Program-made: the position numbers and the translations under genes
Notes under the pieces: generated by a model
What the model was told of the DNA's origin: nothing
Seen by the model: the letters and a program-made list of their open reading frames with translations, nothing else
The model's database searches: none
Origin: Gigaspora margarita
Lineage: Eukaryota; Glomeromycota; Glomeromycetes; Diversisporales; Gigasporaceae
NCBI GenBank assembly: GCA_009809945.1
Contig: WTPW01000071.1
Coordinates: 365,508 to 429,507, forward strand
DNA length: 64,000 nucleotides
Reading direction: 5' to 3'
Shown here: positions 48,700 through 59,662 of the stretch, piece by piece
Layout: each line of letters starts with the position of its first letter
Position numbering within the stretch: the stretch's first letter is position 1

Positions 48700-49393
48700 G
48701 GGTAGGGTGTACATAGATCATTTTTATATAATCTACATGGTATATTAAATTTTTACATAGTAAATAAAAAAATACTTCTAATAAAACTTTTAACATCTTA
48801 ACAATTTGTATCAAATTTATGTAATTTATAGTTTAATACAGTTTGTTTATAATAGTGAAGTTGCACAATATGTATTGCTTTAAAAAAAATTAACTTTACA
48901 TATAATTAAAATCTTGAGGTCACTATATGTTTTTTCTGGGTAGTACAAAGAATTGCTAATTCTGATTGGTCGAATCATGTGATGTTTTCATGATTTCATA
49001 TTAGGGTGTCCAGTATTATGTGATGCAATTAGGTAAATTATGTGATTTCACCAAGGTTAATTATGCGATAAATTATACAATGGATGCAAATTATGCCTTT
49101 TTTAATTAGAATTTGTCAATTATGCTAACTTTTCAGAATATTTTGAACTTTTTTGCAGAAGTTTTTGGAATTCACACTTTATCTAAGCACATTCTTCCAC
49201 CAATCAAATCTCACTCACGTGCCTTTATGCTTTTTTTTTAATTATGCAAAGCATAGTCGATACGAAAAAATAGTAAATTATGTGCATAATTTTGCATCGC
49301 ATAATCCTGGACACCCTATTTCATATGTTTTGGTTACACCAAGTTGTTCTACAATCTATTTTATATGAATTTGGAAATGTTGTCATCCTATCC
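48700..49393. mobile_element. Possible TTAA-flanked element, diverged
   Basis: The left end, GGGTAGGGTGTACATAGATC after TTAA, resembles the end of the better-preserved element at 52779-53272. The right end GATAGGATGACA (inverted) before TTAA at 49394-49397 matches it only weakly. A TA-flanked MITE (49004-49316) lies inside. Confidence 0.35.
49004..49316. mobile_element. TA-flanked MITE, 313 bp
   Basis: The ends GGGTGTCCAGTATTATGTGA and inverted GGGTGTCCAGGATTATGCGA lead into TGCAA and are flanked by TA (49002-49003, 49317-49318). The inside repeats AATTATGC words in both orientations. No coding capacity. Confidence 0.8.
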
Positions 49394-49792
49394 TTAAATT
49401 TAGATATTATTTTAACTTTTGATATTCATTTAGATTTGATATACTAAGTTAAAAATTAAAAGATTTATACATTGGTTTCTTCTAGCCTTCTTAAACTAAA
49501 AATTTAATCTTTTAGTTTAAAATAGAAAAGTATGAGGTGAAATGTCACATCTTTTTTCTGTAGCGGTTTAATGGTTAGCCCTGACTGGGCTTGCCTACTG
49601 CATAGATTATTAGATAATTAGTTAGAAATTTTAAATATATAGTGCCGATGGCTTTAACTCTGAAATTACGTGATTTTGTTCACTTTTTAAAGATCATGTG
49701 ATATCAGTTAAGCCAATTAGATGGCTTGTTTTTTTTGTTTGATTTTTTTTTTTTGAGAGCAGTTTATTTTTTTTAGATGATGAGTTTATTTT

Positions 49793-49957
49793 TTTAGAAA
49801 GTGAGATAATTTTTTAAAAAGAGTATTTATTTTTTAGAGAGAGCATTTGTTTATATTTTGTTAAATAGTATTTTTTTTAGAAAGTGAGATTATTTTTTAA
49901 AAAAGAGTATTTATTTTTTTTAGAGAGAGCATTTATTTATATTTTGTTAAATAGTGT
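49793..49957. repeat. Tandem duplication of an ~85-bp T-rich unit
   Basis: AGAAAGTGAGAT..TTTTTTAAAAA..GAGTATTTATTTTTT..AGAGAGAGCATTT..TTTATATTTTGTTAAATAG occurs twice in a row, with length changes only in the T runs. Confidence 0.8.
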
Positions 49958-50113
49958 CTTTTTTTTTTTTAAAGAGAATATTTTAGAGAAAATTTTTTGG
50001 CTGCGGGAAGAAGCATCACATGACCGTTACAATGCATTCTGATTGGCTTAAATTAAAAACATATATGTTCACATTTTTACAATTTATTAATAAATTAGTA
50101 ATTTTTAAAAGGC

Positions 50114-50235
50114 TACTACTCCACCAGTTTAGCTTTAAATTGAAATCTAAACTACAAGTTTTATTCTTTAGAACATAAAGAACAAAACTTGTAGATTAGT
50201 TTTACATTTTATAAATTTGTAAAAGAGGAGTAGTA
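50114..50235. repeat. Two-step hairpin
   Basis: Outer arms TACTACTCC/GGAGTAGTA (50114-50122, 50227-50235) enclose an inner stem ACTACAAGTTTTATTCTTT (50151-50169) with AAAGAACAAAACTTGTAG (50177-50194), one mismatch. Confidence 0.75.
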
Positions 50236-50351
50236 TTTGTTGTAAAGCTATTTTTTATACAGATTTAAAGCCATTGGCACCATAGTATTTCTTTATATAT
50301 CATCCTGATATAATTGTAACTTACTATCCTATTCCTGTACTTGATATTAAC

Positions 50352-50365
50352 AAATAAATAAATAA

Positions 50366-50397
<32 letters not shown>
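50352..50397. repeat. AAAT microsatellite running into poly-A
   Basis: Four AAAT units are followed by about 29 A residues. It could be the tail of a retroposed sequence, but no LINE, SINE or target duplication is recognised next to it. Confidence 0.7.
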
Positions 50398-50399
<2 letters not shown>

Positions 50400-51611
50400 T
50401 TTATACATAATTGATACCTATTTTGATTAATAATAGTAACTGTAAATAATGATACCTAATGAATAACAAAATAGTTTTGTTTAAATAAATAAGGATATTA
50501 TTTTATTAAACAACTTCAAATTGATAAATAACAAATAACAAAACTCATGACATATGACAAAACTCATAACAAATAATGAAATCGTGATGAATAATGAAGC
50601 TCATAACAACTCATAATGAATAATAAAGACAAAATACATAATAAATTATAAATTTTATATATAATATATAGCATTGAGCAAATAAAAATAAAAAATAACA
50701 ATGTAGTTTCTTTTAGAAATTCTGTGAAATTATTTTTTTTCAATATTATATCTGATATTGCATGATATTTTGTATTAATTATCCAAATAGTTTTGATAGT
50801 CTAAAAAGAAATTACAGTAGCTAATTAATTCTTGTTAATTTTTATAGTGTTAACATTTGTGACTATTGATATTTACTGGCATATCCTTTAGATTGTAGAA
50901 GAACAAAGGCAAATTTGCCTGTGTTTTTGCACTTTTTTTGCTCTGATTTACTTTTTTTGAATACCAAGATAGTTAAATAAAACTTTGTACAACTATATTT
51001 GAAAATAAGGATTACTTTTTTGCAAAATTAATTTCCATATTGTAAGAAAATTCAAATTATATATAAGCTAAAAATAGATAATTTTAAGAAAAAAATTTTT
51101 TAAAAATTTTATCACAATTTCTCTATAATCTGATTTAGTTTTAGTTTTAAAGCTATAGTTCTTAAGACAATATTGTAGTTTATATAAAGGATAACTACTT
51201 TTATTATTGCAACTTTAATGATTTATTTGTAAAAATTAAGACTTGTATTATAAGTAAAAGTTTTTTTATAGAAAGGAACATATAAAATTTAAAAAAACCT
51301 AAAGGAAAATTTTAATAGTAAAAATGCTAATACAAGAACTTTAAACTTTGATTATACTAAAGTTTTATAATAATTTTAAAAAAATTTTATAACAAAGTTA
51401 TTAAAAAAAACTTAAAATATTTTTTTACTTAGAAAAGATATAGCTAAAATCAATATTTAAAATTTTATTAAAATTTTTAAAATATGCAGGCAAATTTGCC
51501 TATGTTACAATTTAAGAAATAATAACAAAATTATGTTTTTATAAATAGCTGTCAAAGTTTATTTAAAGTTTGTATATGTTTTATATTAGAATTAGAAGTT
51601 AACTAGGTATA
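50398..51611. other. Very AT-rich DNA without genes
   Basis: Nothing bounded is seen, apart from two copies of the palindrome GGCAAATTTGCC (50909-50920, 51488-51499) in similar contexts. Confidence 0.45.
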
Positions 51612-51687
51612 TACAGTGCAGACAGCCTAGTCCCAACAAATAAATGATAAATTCAAATTGCTAATCCTTTTAGAACCCCTGAATATA

Positions 51688-52028
51688 TGGGGTCATTCAT
51701 ATTAAAAAGTCACATTTCGCAAATTTTTTGAAAAATAAGTTTTTATTAAATTCATGTAAATTTTGACATGACTAACATTTTTCAATTATAAATGAAAGGC
51801 AATTTACATAATAAAAAATAGAGATAATATAAAAGAAAAACTACACAAGGCTCTCTAAGGTACAAGTGCATTACGAGATTACCTGATAGTCATCTGTTAT
51901 TTTTAACTAATCAAAATCGTGAAATTTGTTTAATCCCAGATCAGTCCGAAAATCAAAACAAACATTAAACTCAATTATCTCAAGATTGGTTATATTGCAA
52001 AATGGGCCTTTTGGTATGAATAACCCCA
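51688..52028. mobile_element. Nested TA-flanked MITE, 341 bp
   Basis: TGGGGTCATTCATATTAAAA and inverted TGGGGTTATTCATACCAAAA are the first 20 bases of ~36-bp ends that finish CATTT.GCAA. TA flanks at 51686-51687 and 52029-52030. Confidence 0.72.
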
Positions 52029-52778
52029 TATATATATAATGTTTGTAGTACACTTAGATGAAATTTTTTAAAATGTTTATTATATAGTTACACAAATCTT
52101 ATTTTTTTAATAACAATTTAACTCAACCTTTAATGTACACTTAATTAATAATATTAAAAAAGAAATGTCATACAGTTACTTATTGTACAAGAATAGTTTG
52201 TCATACATAATATATAAATATAATATATATAATATACAAAATTAATAAAAACTAGTAAAATCAATAATAGTGACAATATTTATTTATTGTGTATAATTTA
52301 GTATCAACTTTATATACCTATCTCTAATTGATTCTAGAACAATATCAATATTGTTTGCTTAAGTATTACAATGATTGGTATGTGCTGTATAGAGAATATA
52401 CGTGATTTAACTCAATAGTTACTAGGAGATAAGTTCTAATTTACTTGAATAAAGGTCTCTTTAGCATTATACTAAATACTTCCTTATTTTCTTAAGTAAA
52501 ATCAAAAGGAACTTCTCTATATATATCTCTCTTTATTGAAGTCATTTATATTCATTTGAAATTAATATATGATACATTAATATGTTATCTAGCACATTAA
52601 CATGCTATTTGACATGCTATGTGCTATTAATAATGATACTGCTAAACCTAACACATTGATATACTATTAAGAATATTTATATTTCCACCCCTTTAATATG
52701 CATATGTGCTAACACATTAACATGTTATGAAGATTTTGCAAAAAGTGTATTTATATCTCAAATTTTGAGAATATTTAA

Positions 52779-53272
52779 GGGTAGGGGGTATGTCGATCAT
52801 TTTTCATATGATCTTAGTGTCACAACGTGATTTTTACAAAAAATAGAAATATGCTACTAATAAAACTTTTTACTATTACAATTAATCTTTATCAAATTTT
52901 TGTAGTAAATAGATTAGATTATGCTTTTTATAGTAGTAAAAATTTTAACAAATAAAATATTTTAAAAAAATATACTTGTATATATTGTAAAGTTTCCAGG
53001 GAGCCTCTAAATTTCCCGGGGTTACACAAGATTATTAATTAAATATCATATGATCATCATATGACAAAATAATATCTAACCTTTAAATACATGTATCTCG
53101 ATAAACATCTACTCAATTTTAATGATTTTACTACCATTAGAATCAGAAAAACCTATTCTACAAATTTTAATTAATTTTTAAAANCAGTTNANATAATAAA
53201 ATATTTTTTAATATTCAAAAAAAAATAGTGTCACAAAAATCATATGAAAAATGATCGACATACCCCCTACCC
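52779..53272. mobile_element. Nested TTAA-flanked MITE, 494 bp
   Basis: Perfect inverted ends of about 36 bp begin GGGTAGGGGGTATGTCGATC, flanked by TTAA on both sides (52775-52778, 53273-53276). TTAA targets are typical of piggyBac, but the ends lack the usual CCC start. Three undetermined bases (N) occur at 53184, 53190 and 53192. Confidence 0.8.
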
Positions 53273-53746
53273 TTAATAAGTTATACAAATGCAATAATGA
53301 TTTGAAATCTAATTTCAAATTAGTAATATAATATTGTTGCTTCACAAAAAGATATAACTTTTGTGAATTACAACATTGTATAAAATTGAATATTACCAAT
53401 TTCAATTAATAAAATTTAAGTGTACACTTATATAAAGTTAAAGACAAAGGTTATATATATATATAACATTAGTATTTAGGATCCTATCCTTTTTCAAAAA
53501 AAAATTTAAAAAAAAATACTATCTTAAAATGTTAAATCAAAACAAGCTAAAAACTTCTACGTTCTTAAATTTTTTAAATCTATTTATAAAAAAAGTTATA
53601 GCAGATTAATATTATAGGATTTTTATAATTAAATATAAAATTTGGCCACCTTTTATATTTATAAAAAAAACTTTTGGCCTCTTAAAAATTTAAATTTGGC
53701 CACTAAAAATTTTTATTTGCGTGACTAGGCTGTCTGCAATGCAGTA

Positions 53747-54751
53747 AAATCACAAAAGAAAACTTTTCTATGTTTTTCAAAATAAATAGAATTTCTAATC
53801 ACATTTGAATTTGACCAATTTCTGTTAATTATTACATGACATCAAATTAGCTAAAGGTTGTAATTCTAGTGAACAATATAATCTTGAATTTTTTTATCAA
53901 TATAGCAATAAGGTATAAGATGAAAGAAGAGCATCTAAATAGCAAGTTCATTGTCAATTAATATATGAGATGAATCATTACAAAAGGGATAAATCATTTT
54001 TATTATTTTAAATTAAAATATCTTAACAACTATTTAATCACATTTGCTAAAACTTTTTATTTTATCTTAAAATTATATAGGATTAAAATAAAAAACATTT
54101 ATTAAATTTATTAAGATATTTGTTAAAATATTTAAGCTTAAAGTTAGGAATCTTTTACTTAGAAAAAATCTACTAACTCACCTCTATTTATTACTATATA
54201 CTTTCAAAATTAATCACCTCTCAAAAATAAGCATCCCTGGCCTGCATTATGCCAATTTTGGTTTGTATTATAATGATGGCCTGCATTTTATGTCAAAATA
54301 GAGGTACTTAATAGAGTTCTACAAAAGATCTGGATTCAGTTCATTATTTTTTAACAAGTATTAAATATAAATGACCAGAACAAATAAAAGATAGCATTAC
54401 CAGGAATAGAGTGATATTAATTATTCACATAGTGTATTATATTGCAAATTTAATGCTATTAATATAAAAATCTTGTACCTTATTGAATAAATGCATATGG
54501 CAAAGCAAGAATGTAAATACATATAGTGAAGCACAGGTATAAATGCATATAGGAACTTCACATGTTACATCTTCACATAAATGTAGTGCTTCTATATTTT
54601 GTGCTACAAAATTTTAACTTTAAAGTGTGATACCTGATTCTGTAATTTATTTTCTCGTATTGGATTTTTAGCCTCTCATATTATTTATAATTGCTTTTTT
54701 GGCATAAACAATAAATTATTTGAATATAGAAATTATATTTCTGAATCATAC
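53747..54751. other. Very AT-rich DNA without genes
   Basis: No gene. An imperfect inverted repeat near 54028-54125 (TATCTTAACAACTATTTAAT ... AAATTTATTAAGATATTTG) resembles the inner part of the palindromic MITE at 42683-42900 and may be an old relative. Confidence 0.4.
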
Positions 54752-54753
54752 TA

Positions 54754-55067
54754 CTATATGTGTTCGAAAATAAGCTAACTTTTTCGGACAAAAATTACAC
54801 AAAAAATCGTGGAGTAGCTTATTTTCAGATTTTTGAATTTTTTGAAAAATTGAAAAATGTACTAATAAAAAGTTGTCCAAACACTATCACATTTTTATTA
54901 TAAGTGTATTTTGATGTCCTGAACAAGTTTATATAATGGTACTTTTGAGTTTACATAGGAAATTTAGACATTTATATGTAACAACTGCTAATAGTTTTTT
55001 AAAATATTTGAAAAAATTCAGAGGGCCAGCTTATTTTAGGTAGTAGCTTATTTTCAGACATATATGG
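54754..55067. mobile_element. TA-flanked MITE, copy 2 (314 bp)
   Basis: Same family as 28921-29335: the ends CTATATGTGTTCGAAAATAA and inverted CCATATATGTCTGAAAATAA lead into GCTA, with TA flanks. It lacks the insert found in copy 1 and so gives the uninterrupted structure. Confidence 0.8.
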
Positions 55068-55100
55068 TATGTTAATTCTCTAAAATTCATTGGTCCTGTC

Positions 55101-55128
55101 TATAATAATAATAATAATAATAATAATA
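55101..55128. repeat. (ATA)n microsatellite
   Basis: About nine ATA units. Confidence 0.9.
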
Positions 55129-56287
55129 TCAAAATTATAAAGAATAAATGACTACTAATTTTATACTGATTGCAATTTTATTAATGACATTAGTCAATTA
55201 ATAATTGACATAAGTTGAGAAATAATACAGAGCATATATACATAAACAATTCTGTTAAATCATATCTGTAGTAGTATAAAAATCTGTGTAATATGTATAT
55301 CAAAATAATTTTTGATCAAAACAAAAATTAAATTTTGATTAAAATTAGAGTTAGGGTGAAGGCATGTGGTGGGCAAGGGTTTAGTACATACTAACAATTT
55401 GCAAGAAATTTTTTTTTAAAAAAAGGTGGTTTCATAGATAAAATTTTGAGTTAGAAGGTTTTTAAAAAAATAGCAAAACAAGAAAATTTTATATTACACC
55501 TAATCTTTATGTTACACTGCATTTAAAAATTTAATTAGTAAAAATTATTGTGGTGTTGAACACCAGTGGTGTGATTAGTAAAACTATATATAAATATCAT
55601 ATCTGCTGTTTAAATTAATTTAATGTTTTTAATTGAATATGCGCTAAATGGATTTGGATTCACCTTTAAGTTAGTTCAAAATTCTTTACCAATTTGAGTG
55701 AATTTAAAATTTTATTTCAACATAAATGTATCTAGAATCAATTTATATAGATTCTAAACTACCAAGATTCTATTCTGACATACACAATAATACCATCTAG
55801 AGACTAGCCTAATAGCCTACAAAAATCTTACTAGTAACAACAATTTTGATTAAAAATTTGCAGACAAATTTGTCTGCAAAACAGTTTAAGAGATAACTAG
55901 TTATAATTATGGTACATCCAATACTTAGAGTTTATCTGCACTTTAGATTTGCCATAAAAAAATTACACTCAGACTTTCAAGCTTATTCAAAATAAACTTG
56001 AAGCCTAAAATAGTTTTTGTCTAGAGAATTCATAATTGATGCTAGTGAAATGTGGTGAAATGTGGTGAAATAATTTCACCACTATTGGAAAATTGGAGGT
56101 GAATTGGTGAAATTGGTGAAATTAATTTCACCAGCATATATAGTATTCATTTATAAAAAATTATCACAAAAACACAATCCTCTTGAAAAATTTTACAGAT
56201 CTGATCAGACCTGAACCTTTGTTATAAAGAGACGGACCCTGGATTGGTTTCTGGAGTGGATCCGGATCTTCAAAAATACCAGCCCAG
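55129..56287. other. AT-rich DNA with a GGTGAAAT repeat patch
   Basis: No gene. At 56044-56134 GGTGAAAT-type words recur on both strands around two TTTCACC palindromic centres. TTGCAGACAAATTTGTCTGCAA at 55858-55879 is a perfect palindrome. Confidence 0.5.
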
Positions 56288-56903
56288 TGTTGATCAAATA
56301 TTTATATTTGTTTCACTTTTCTTATCTAGTATAGTATCATATCTTTATTTTATTTTATTTGTCATTTTATATATTTCTTATTTAGTCAAGGATGATCATG
56401 AGGAATTAAAACCCCAAGCGAGGAATTAAAACCCCAGGCGAGGGATTGAAACCCAAAGTGAGGGATTGAAACCCCAAGTGAGGGATTAAAGCCCCAAGCA
56501 AGGGATTGAACCCCCAATAGGGATTAAAATTATAAATAGGCTGGGTTTTAGCTAAAAAAAGGGATAAATTATCGCTCGCAGATATTTGTAATTATTAGCT
56601 GCGGATATGCTCAGGTGTAATTCTGTAGTTGAAATTTCTATTGTAACTATATTAAAAGAAACAATAATAAATTGAAACCTTTTAACCTGTCATACGGAAG
56701 ATAAATTTGTATTTCTAATATAACTGCTTGACTGTTGATTGTTATTATATAATAAAGAAATTCCACTCTTGATCTCATGATTTTATGTTTTGGCCTAATA
56801 ACCTATTATATAGCAAAATTAGTGTTGTCAAATTTATACTATTTTGCTATGGTTGAAGTTGAATTGACCCTACTAACCAAAACCTCTCCCTCCGACCGAA
56901 ACA
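56288..56903 (+). mobile_element. Solo-type LTR related to 44333-44916
   Basis: Begins TGTTGATCAAAT and ends CCGACCGAAACA. The middle holds six units of a GAGGGATTGAAACCCCAAGT type, a TATAAATAGG promoter-like box at about 56533, and AATAAA words. There is no polypurine tract before it and no gag after it. No TSD is evident, so its exact ends are inferred by comparison with the other LTR. Confidence 0.6.
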
Positions 56904-57454
56904 TTGGTCCAGTTCTTGCAGAACACTAGTGCTTAATTTCGAATAGTATAAGGTACTATATTTTCATGTGATATGATGATGAAATAACTTTTGAAAATTT
57001 TAAAATTCAGAGTATCCTGAAGTCGTTATAAAAAAGCTCATCAAAGAAAGGACGTTTCTATTTTTATATTTTATTACAAATTAATTTTGTCAGTAGTTTC
57101 ATCAACTCTATAAAAAAAATGGTCCGGGGTGTGGTACTGGTTGGTGTCTGGAATCCACAGAATAGCACAGTCAGAGTGAACGTACAGAGGTGTTGACGGA
57201 ATGTCACGGTAAAAACTGGTATGGTGAGGTGGCATGTTATGTCATGTCATACATAATGGCACCTTCATTTCACTGAATGATATGTGTCAAAGGTAGTACG
57301 TATTGGCTCGTTTTACAAAGAGTGAAAGATCAATATACGATTTTTTTTAAAAAAAATTGTGATATTTCATAATTTCACCAATGAAACTGCCCTGGGTGTC
57401 TTAACAAAAAAAATTCCTTACAAAATTTTGATACATGTGTAGTTTCATATTGTA
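56904..57454. other. Intergenic DNA
   Basis: No gene or bounded repeat recognised; a GC-richer patch lies at 57120-57300. Confidence 0.4.
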
Positions 57455-57893
57455 TTGATTGTTGATATAAATTTATTATTAGCGCTTAGAAACAATTGAT
57501 AGCACTTGGTGCTATGCTAAATTACCTTTTTTGAAAAGGTTTGGTTGTATTGCGTTTAAATTTGAAAATAGATTTTCATCAAGTTAACTTTTTTTGGGGT
57601 CGTCTAAAGCCTTGTACCTTCATATATTGATTTATATACTGCATAAATTGCATTCTTGATATCTATATAATCTGCTAACCTTAAATGCATTAAAAACGAA
57701 CCCTAACAAGGTACAAGGCTTTAGCCATCCCTTTTTTGGTACTTTTGGGTTTCACAAAATTCAACTGATTGTAAAAAAAGTTCTAATATAGCTCTAGCGC
57801 ACGCCGAAAGACCAGCACGTCACTGCGAAGAGCTGAGCAAGCGCGCTCAAAATATTTTCACTTGCGGAAATCAGTTATATATATATGTTAAAA
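57455..57893. repeat. Dispersed repeat, inverted partner of 24590-24880
   Basis: Aligns with 24590-24880 in reverse complement. It carries a 134-bp MITE (57598-57731) that the partner lacks. A GC-rich patch with AGCTCTAGCGCACGCCGAAA and AGCGCGCTC is more GC-rich than in the partner. Confidence 0.75.
57598..57731. mobile_element. MITE, 134 bp, with CTAAAGCCTTGTACC ends
   Basis: The ends share CTAAAGCCTTGTACCTT inverted, with GGTCGT and GGGATGG outside. The 8-bp direct repeat TTTTTTGG flanks it (57590-57597, 57732-57739). The related locus at about 24740 reads straight through this site, giving the empty form. The TSD length fits hAT. Confidence 0.8.
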
Positions 57894-58439
57894 TGATAAA
57901 TAATGATCAAAAAAGGAAAATAATACCTCATATATACATGAATAATGATGAAAACACATGATATTAAAATTAAAGCAATCGTGAATTAATTATAATATAC
58001 CTTAATTAAATAGATAATAATAATAATATACGAACTATTTAATAAGATTTAAAGCAATTGTGAATTCATTATGAACCTTAAGTGGTAAAAAATCATTATT
58101 AAAATTTAAAGATATTATTGTTATTGTTATTATCACCTTAAAATGAATATTTTTTTTTTGCATTAAAGAAATTTACTAATTTATTTCGATTATTATCATT
58201 CTTGATTATCAAGGGCAGACTAAACCTCAATTTATACAAAAAACATTAAAACAATAAATTATTTTGATTATTTAAGTATAAATTATTTTGATTATAAAAA
58301 AAAAAAAAATTTAAAAAAATACTTATCAATTATCATAATTTTTTTATTTATTTACTGATATGCAATATTTATAATATTGCTTAATGATTAGCATTACTGT
58401 ATGATACTACTGCAATACACTATTATATTACTATAATAC
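57894..58439. other. Very AT-rich DNA without genes
   Basis: Only simple AT-rich sequence with TAATAATAA runs is seen. Confidence 0.45.
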
Positions 58440-58955
58440 TATAATAATACCATATTATTTAGTCTCTTATTTATGGGTTACACTATAAAAATACAAATGA
58501 GTGTTATTCTCCTGCTATCGAGCAACCTACACAGCTTTATAGCATCGCGTAATTTTTTCTTTGATTGTTGTACTGACAGGTCATAGGCTGTATTAATTTG
58601 TATAACTGGCTGCTGCCCCAACAGGTCATAAAATGCACTCACTTCTAAGAATAACTGATGTCTTAATCATAAGCCACCTAACCCTTATTACTTATATGAC
58701 TGTTGTCCTGACAGGCCACTTAGGAAAACTCACTGGGTAGAGAGAGAGGGTTGATATAACCAGAATGAATATTAGGTTCGCAGAAGAATAAAGTCTATCT
58801 TACTTATGACCTTAACAATACTAATATGTATCCTAAACACTTACACAATGATTACTTCATAATTACTCATTAATTAACTTAAACCGTACCTTACTCTCAT
58901 ACTTACCTCCCTTTGATTGATCATTGATCAATTAATTGATCAAACATTTAACTAT
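58440..58955 (-). repeat. Second, incomplete copy of the palindrome-rich repeat
   Basis: On the minus strand it follows the order of 22690-23230: AAGTATGA words, ACCCTC...CTACCCAG, GGCCTGTCAGGACAACAGTC, two weaker palindromes, then GCTGTGTAGGTTGCTC and AGCAGGAGAA. It is cut off at the gypsy LTR, which seems to have inserted into it. Confidence 0.75.
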
Positions 58956-59460
58956 TGTTACACCTGCTGGGGTACCCCGTTAGATCTGCAATCACAAGTT
59001 AACTGTGCCCAAACTGTCAGATCTGTGATTTCTTGCAGATCGACTGATTGTGTCAGAACTAACAAAACGGACTAATATATAAGAAATTACAGAAATCAAA
59101 GAAATGGCATAAATGATTGATCGAACATTTATGATAGAAATGCTATTTCTTGTTAATATAGAATATTTTATATAAATATGGGTAATATTCACTCTACTAT
59201 GTAGGCATGTTTGCTATAATCTTTATTAATATCAATAAAAGACATTACATTTTCTTTTCGATTCTATAAAATTACATCATGTTTCTTTTCGAATTACCAA
59301 ATCACATTATACATAAACCCTCTCGTTTATATAAATAACCTATACAATCCCTAACAACTATGATATACTACAGCGCAGTTGTGTTTCTGTGCCCACATAA
59401 CTCCCTGTTGTTAGTTGCCTCGTTAACCTCGATTTCTGAGAGGTAATTCATGGGCTAACA
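58956..59460 (+). repeat. 5' LTR of the gypsy element (505 bp)
   Basis: Begins TGTTACACCTGCTGGGG and ends GGGCTAACA, followed by ATTGGTGGTAATTTTGAG, which has the TGGTGG-type look of a tRNA primer-binding site. AATAAAAG near 59232 may be the poly(A) signal. The 3' LTR is outside the window, so the ends rest on TG...CA and the primer site. Confidence 0.7.
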
Positions 59461-59478
59461 ATTGGTGGTAATTTTGAG
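59461..59478 (+). other. Putative primer-binding site
   Basis: ATTGGTGGTAATTTTGAG starts directly at the LTR end, where minus-strand synthesis is primed in LTR elements. The tRNA partner is not identified. Confidence 0.5.
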
Positions 59479-59662
59479 ATTCATAATGAAGAATTGACGT
59501 TAAATTTGCAAAAAGAGCTCTGTGTGAGTTAGAAAGTTGCCCTGTATGAGCTGTAAATTTGTGAGAAATTACCTGATAAAGGTATTGTGTTAAAAAAAAA
59601 AAGAGACTAAAGAGAAAACACAAGAAAGGAATATTATACGTATCGTAACAAAATTTTTGATT

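Larger units (their letters stand above)
49642..50280. mobile_element. Foldback/MITE-like element, 639 bp
   Basis: The outer ends GTGCCGATGGCTTTAACTCT and inverted GTGCCAATGGCTTTAAATCT differ at two bases over about 20. Inside are a duplicated T-rich block (49793-49957) and a long hairpin (50114-50235). No clear TSD. Confidence 0.6.
51614..53744. mobile_element. TA-flanked transposon remnant, 2.13 kb
   Basis: CAGTGCAGACAGCCTAGTC at the left, and its inverted counterpart TGCAGACAGCCTAGTC followed by ATGCAG at the right, sit next to TA (51612-51613, 53745-53746). No transposase frame survives. Two further MITEs are nested inside (51688-52028, 52779-53272). The right tip is less well defined because of a few extra bases. 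Confidence 0.6.

Noticed and set aside
49560..49612. tRNA-like A box (TAGCGGTTTAATGGTTAG) hinting at a tRNA or SINE
   Set aside because: No B box (GGTTCRANTCC) or cloverleaf follows at the needed distance, and no tail or target duplication belongs to it.
50352..50397. Poly-A as the tail of a LINE/SINE
   Set aside because: No reverse transcriptase, Pol III box or target-site duplication upstream; it may be a simple microsatellite.
50909..51499. Two GGCAAATTTGCC palindromes as ends of an element
   Set aside because: Each is a palindrome by itself, so orientation cannot be judged, and flanks show no further inverted match or TSD.
53184..53192. Base pattern with N as a biological signal
   Set aside because: These are undetermined bases in the assembly.
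56288..56903. LTR at 56288 as the 5' LTR of the gypsy element at 58956
   Set aside because: The gypsy element has its own LTR of different sequence directly before its primer site.
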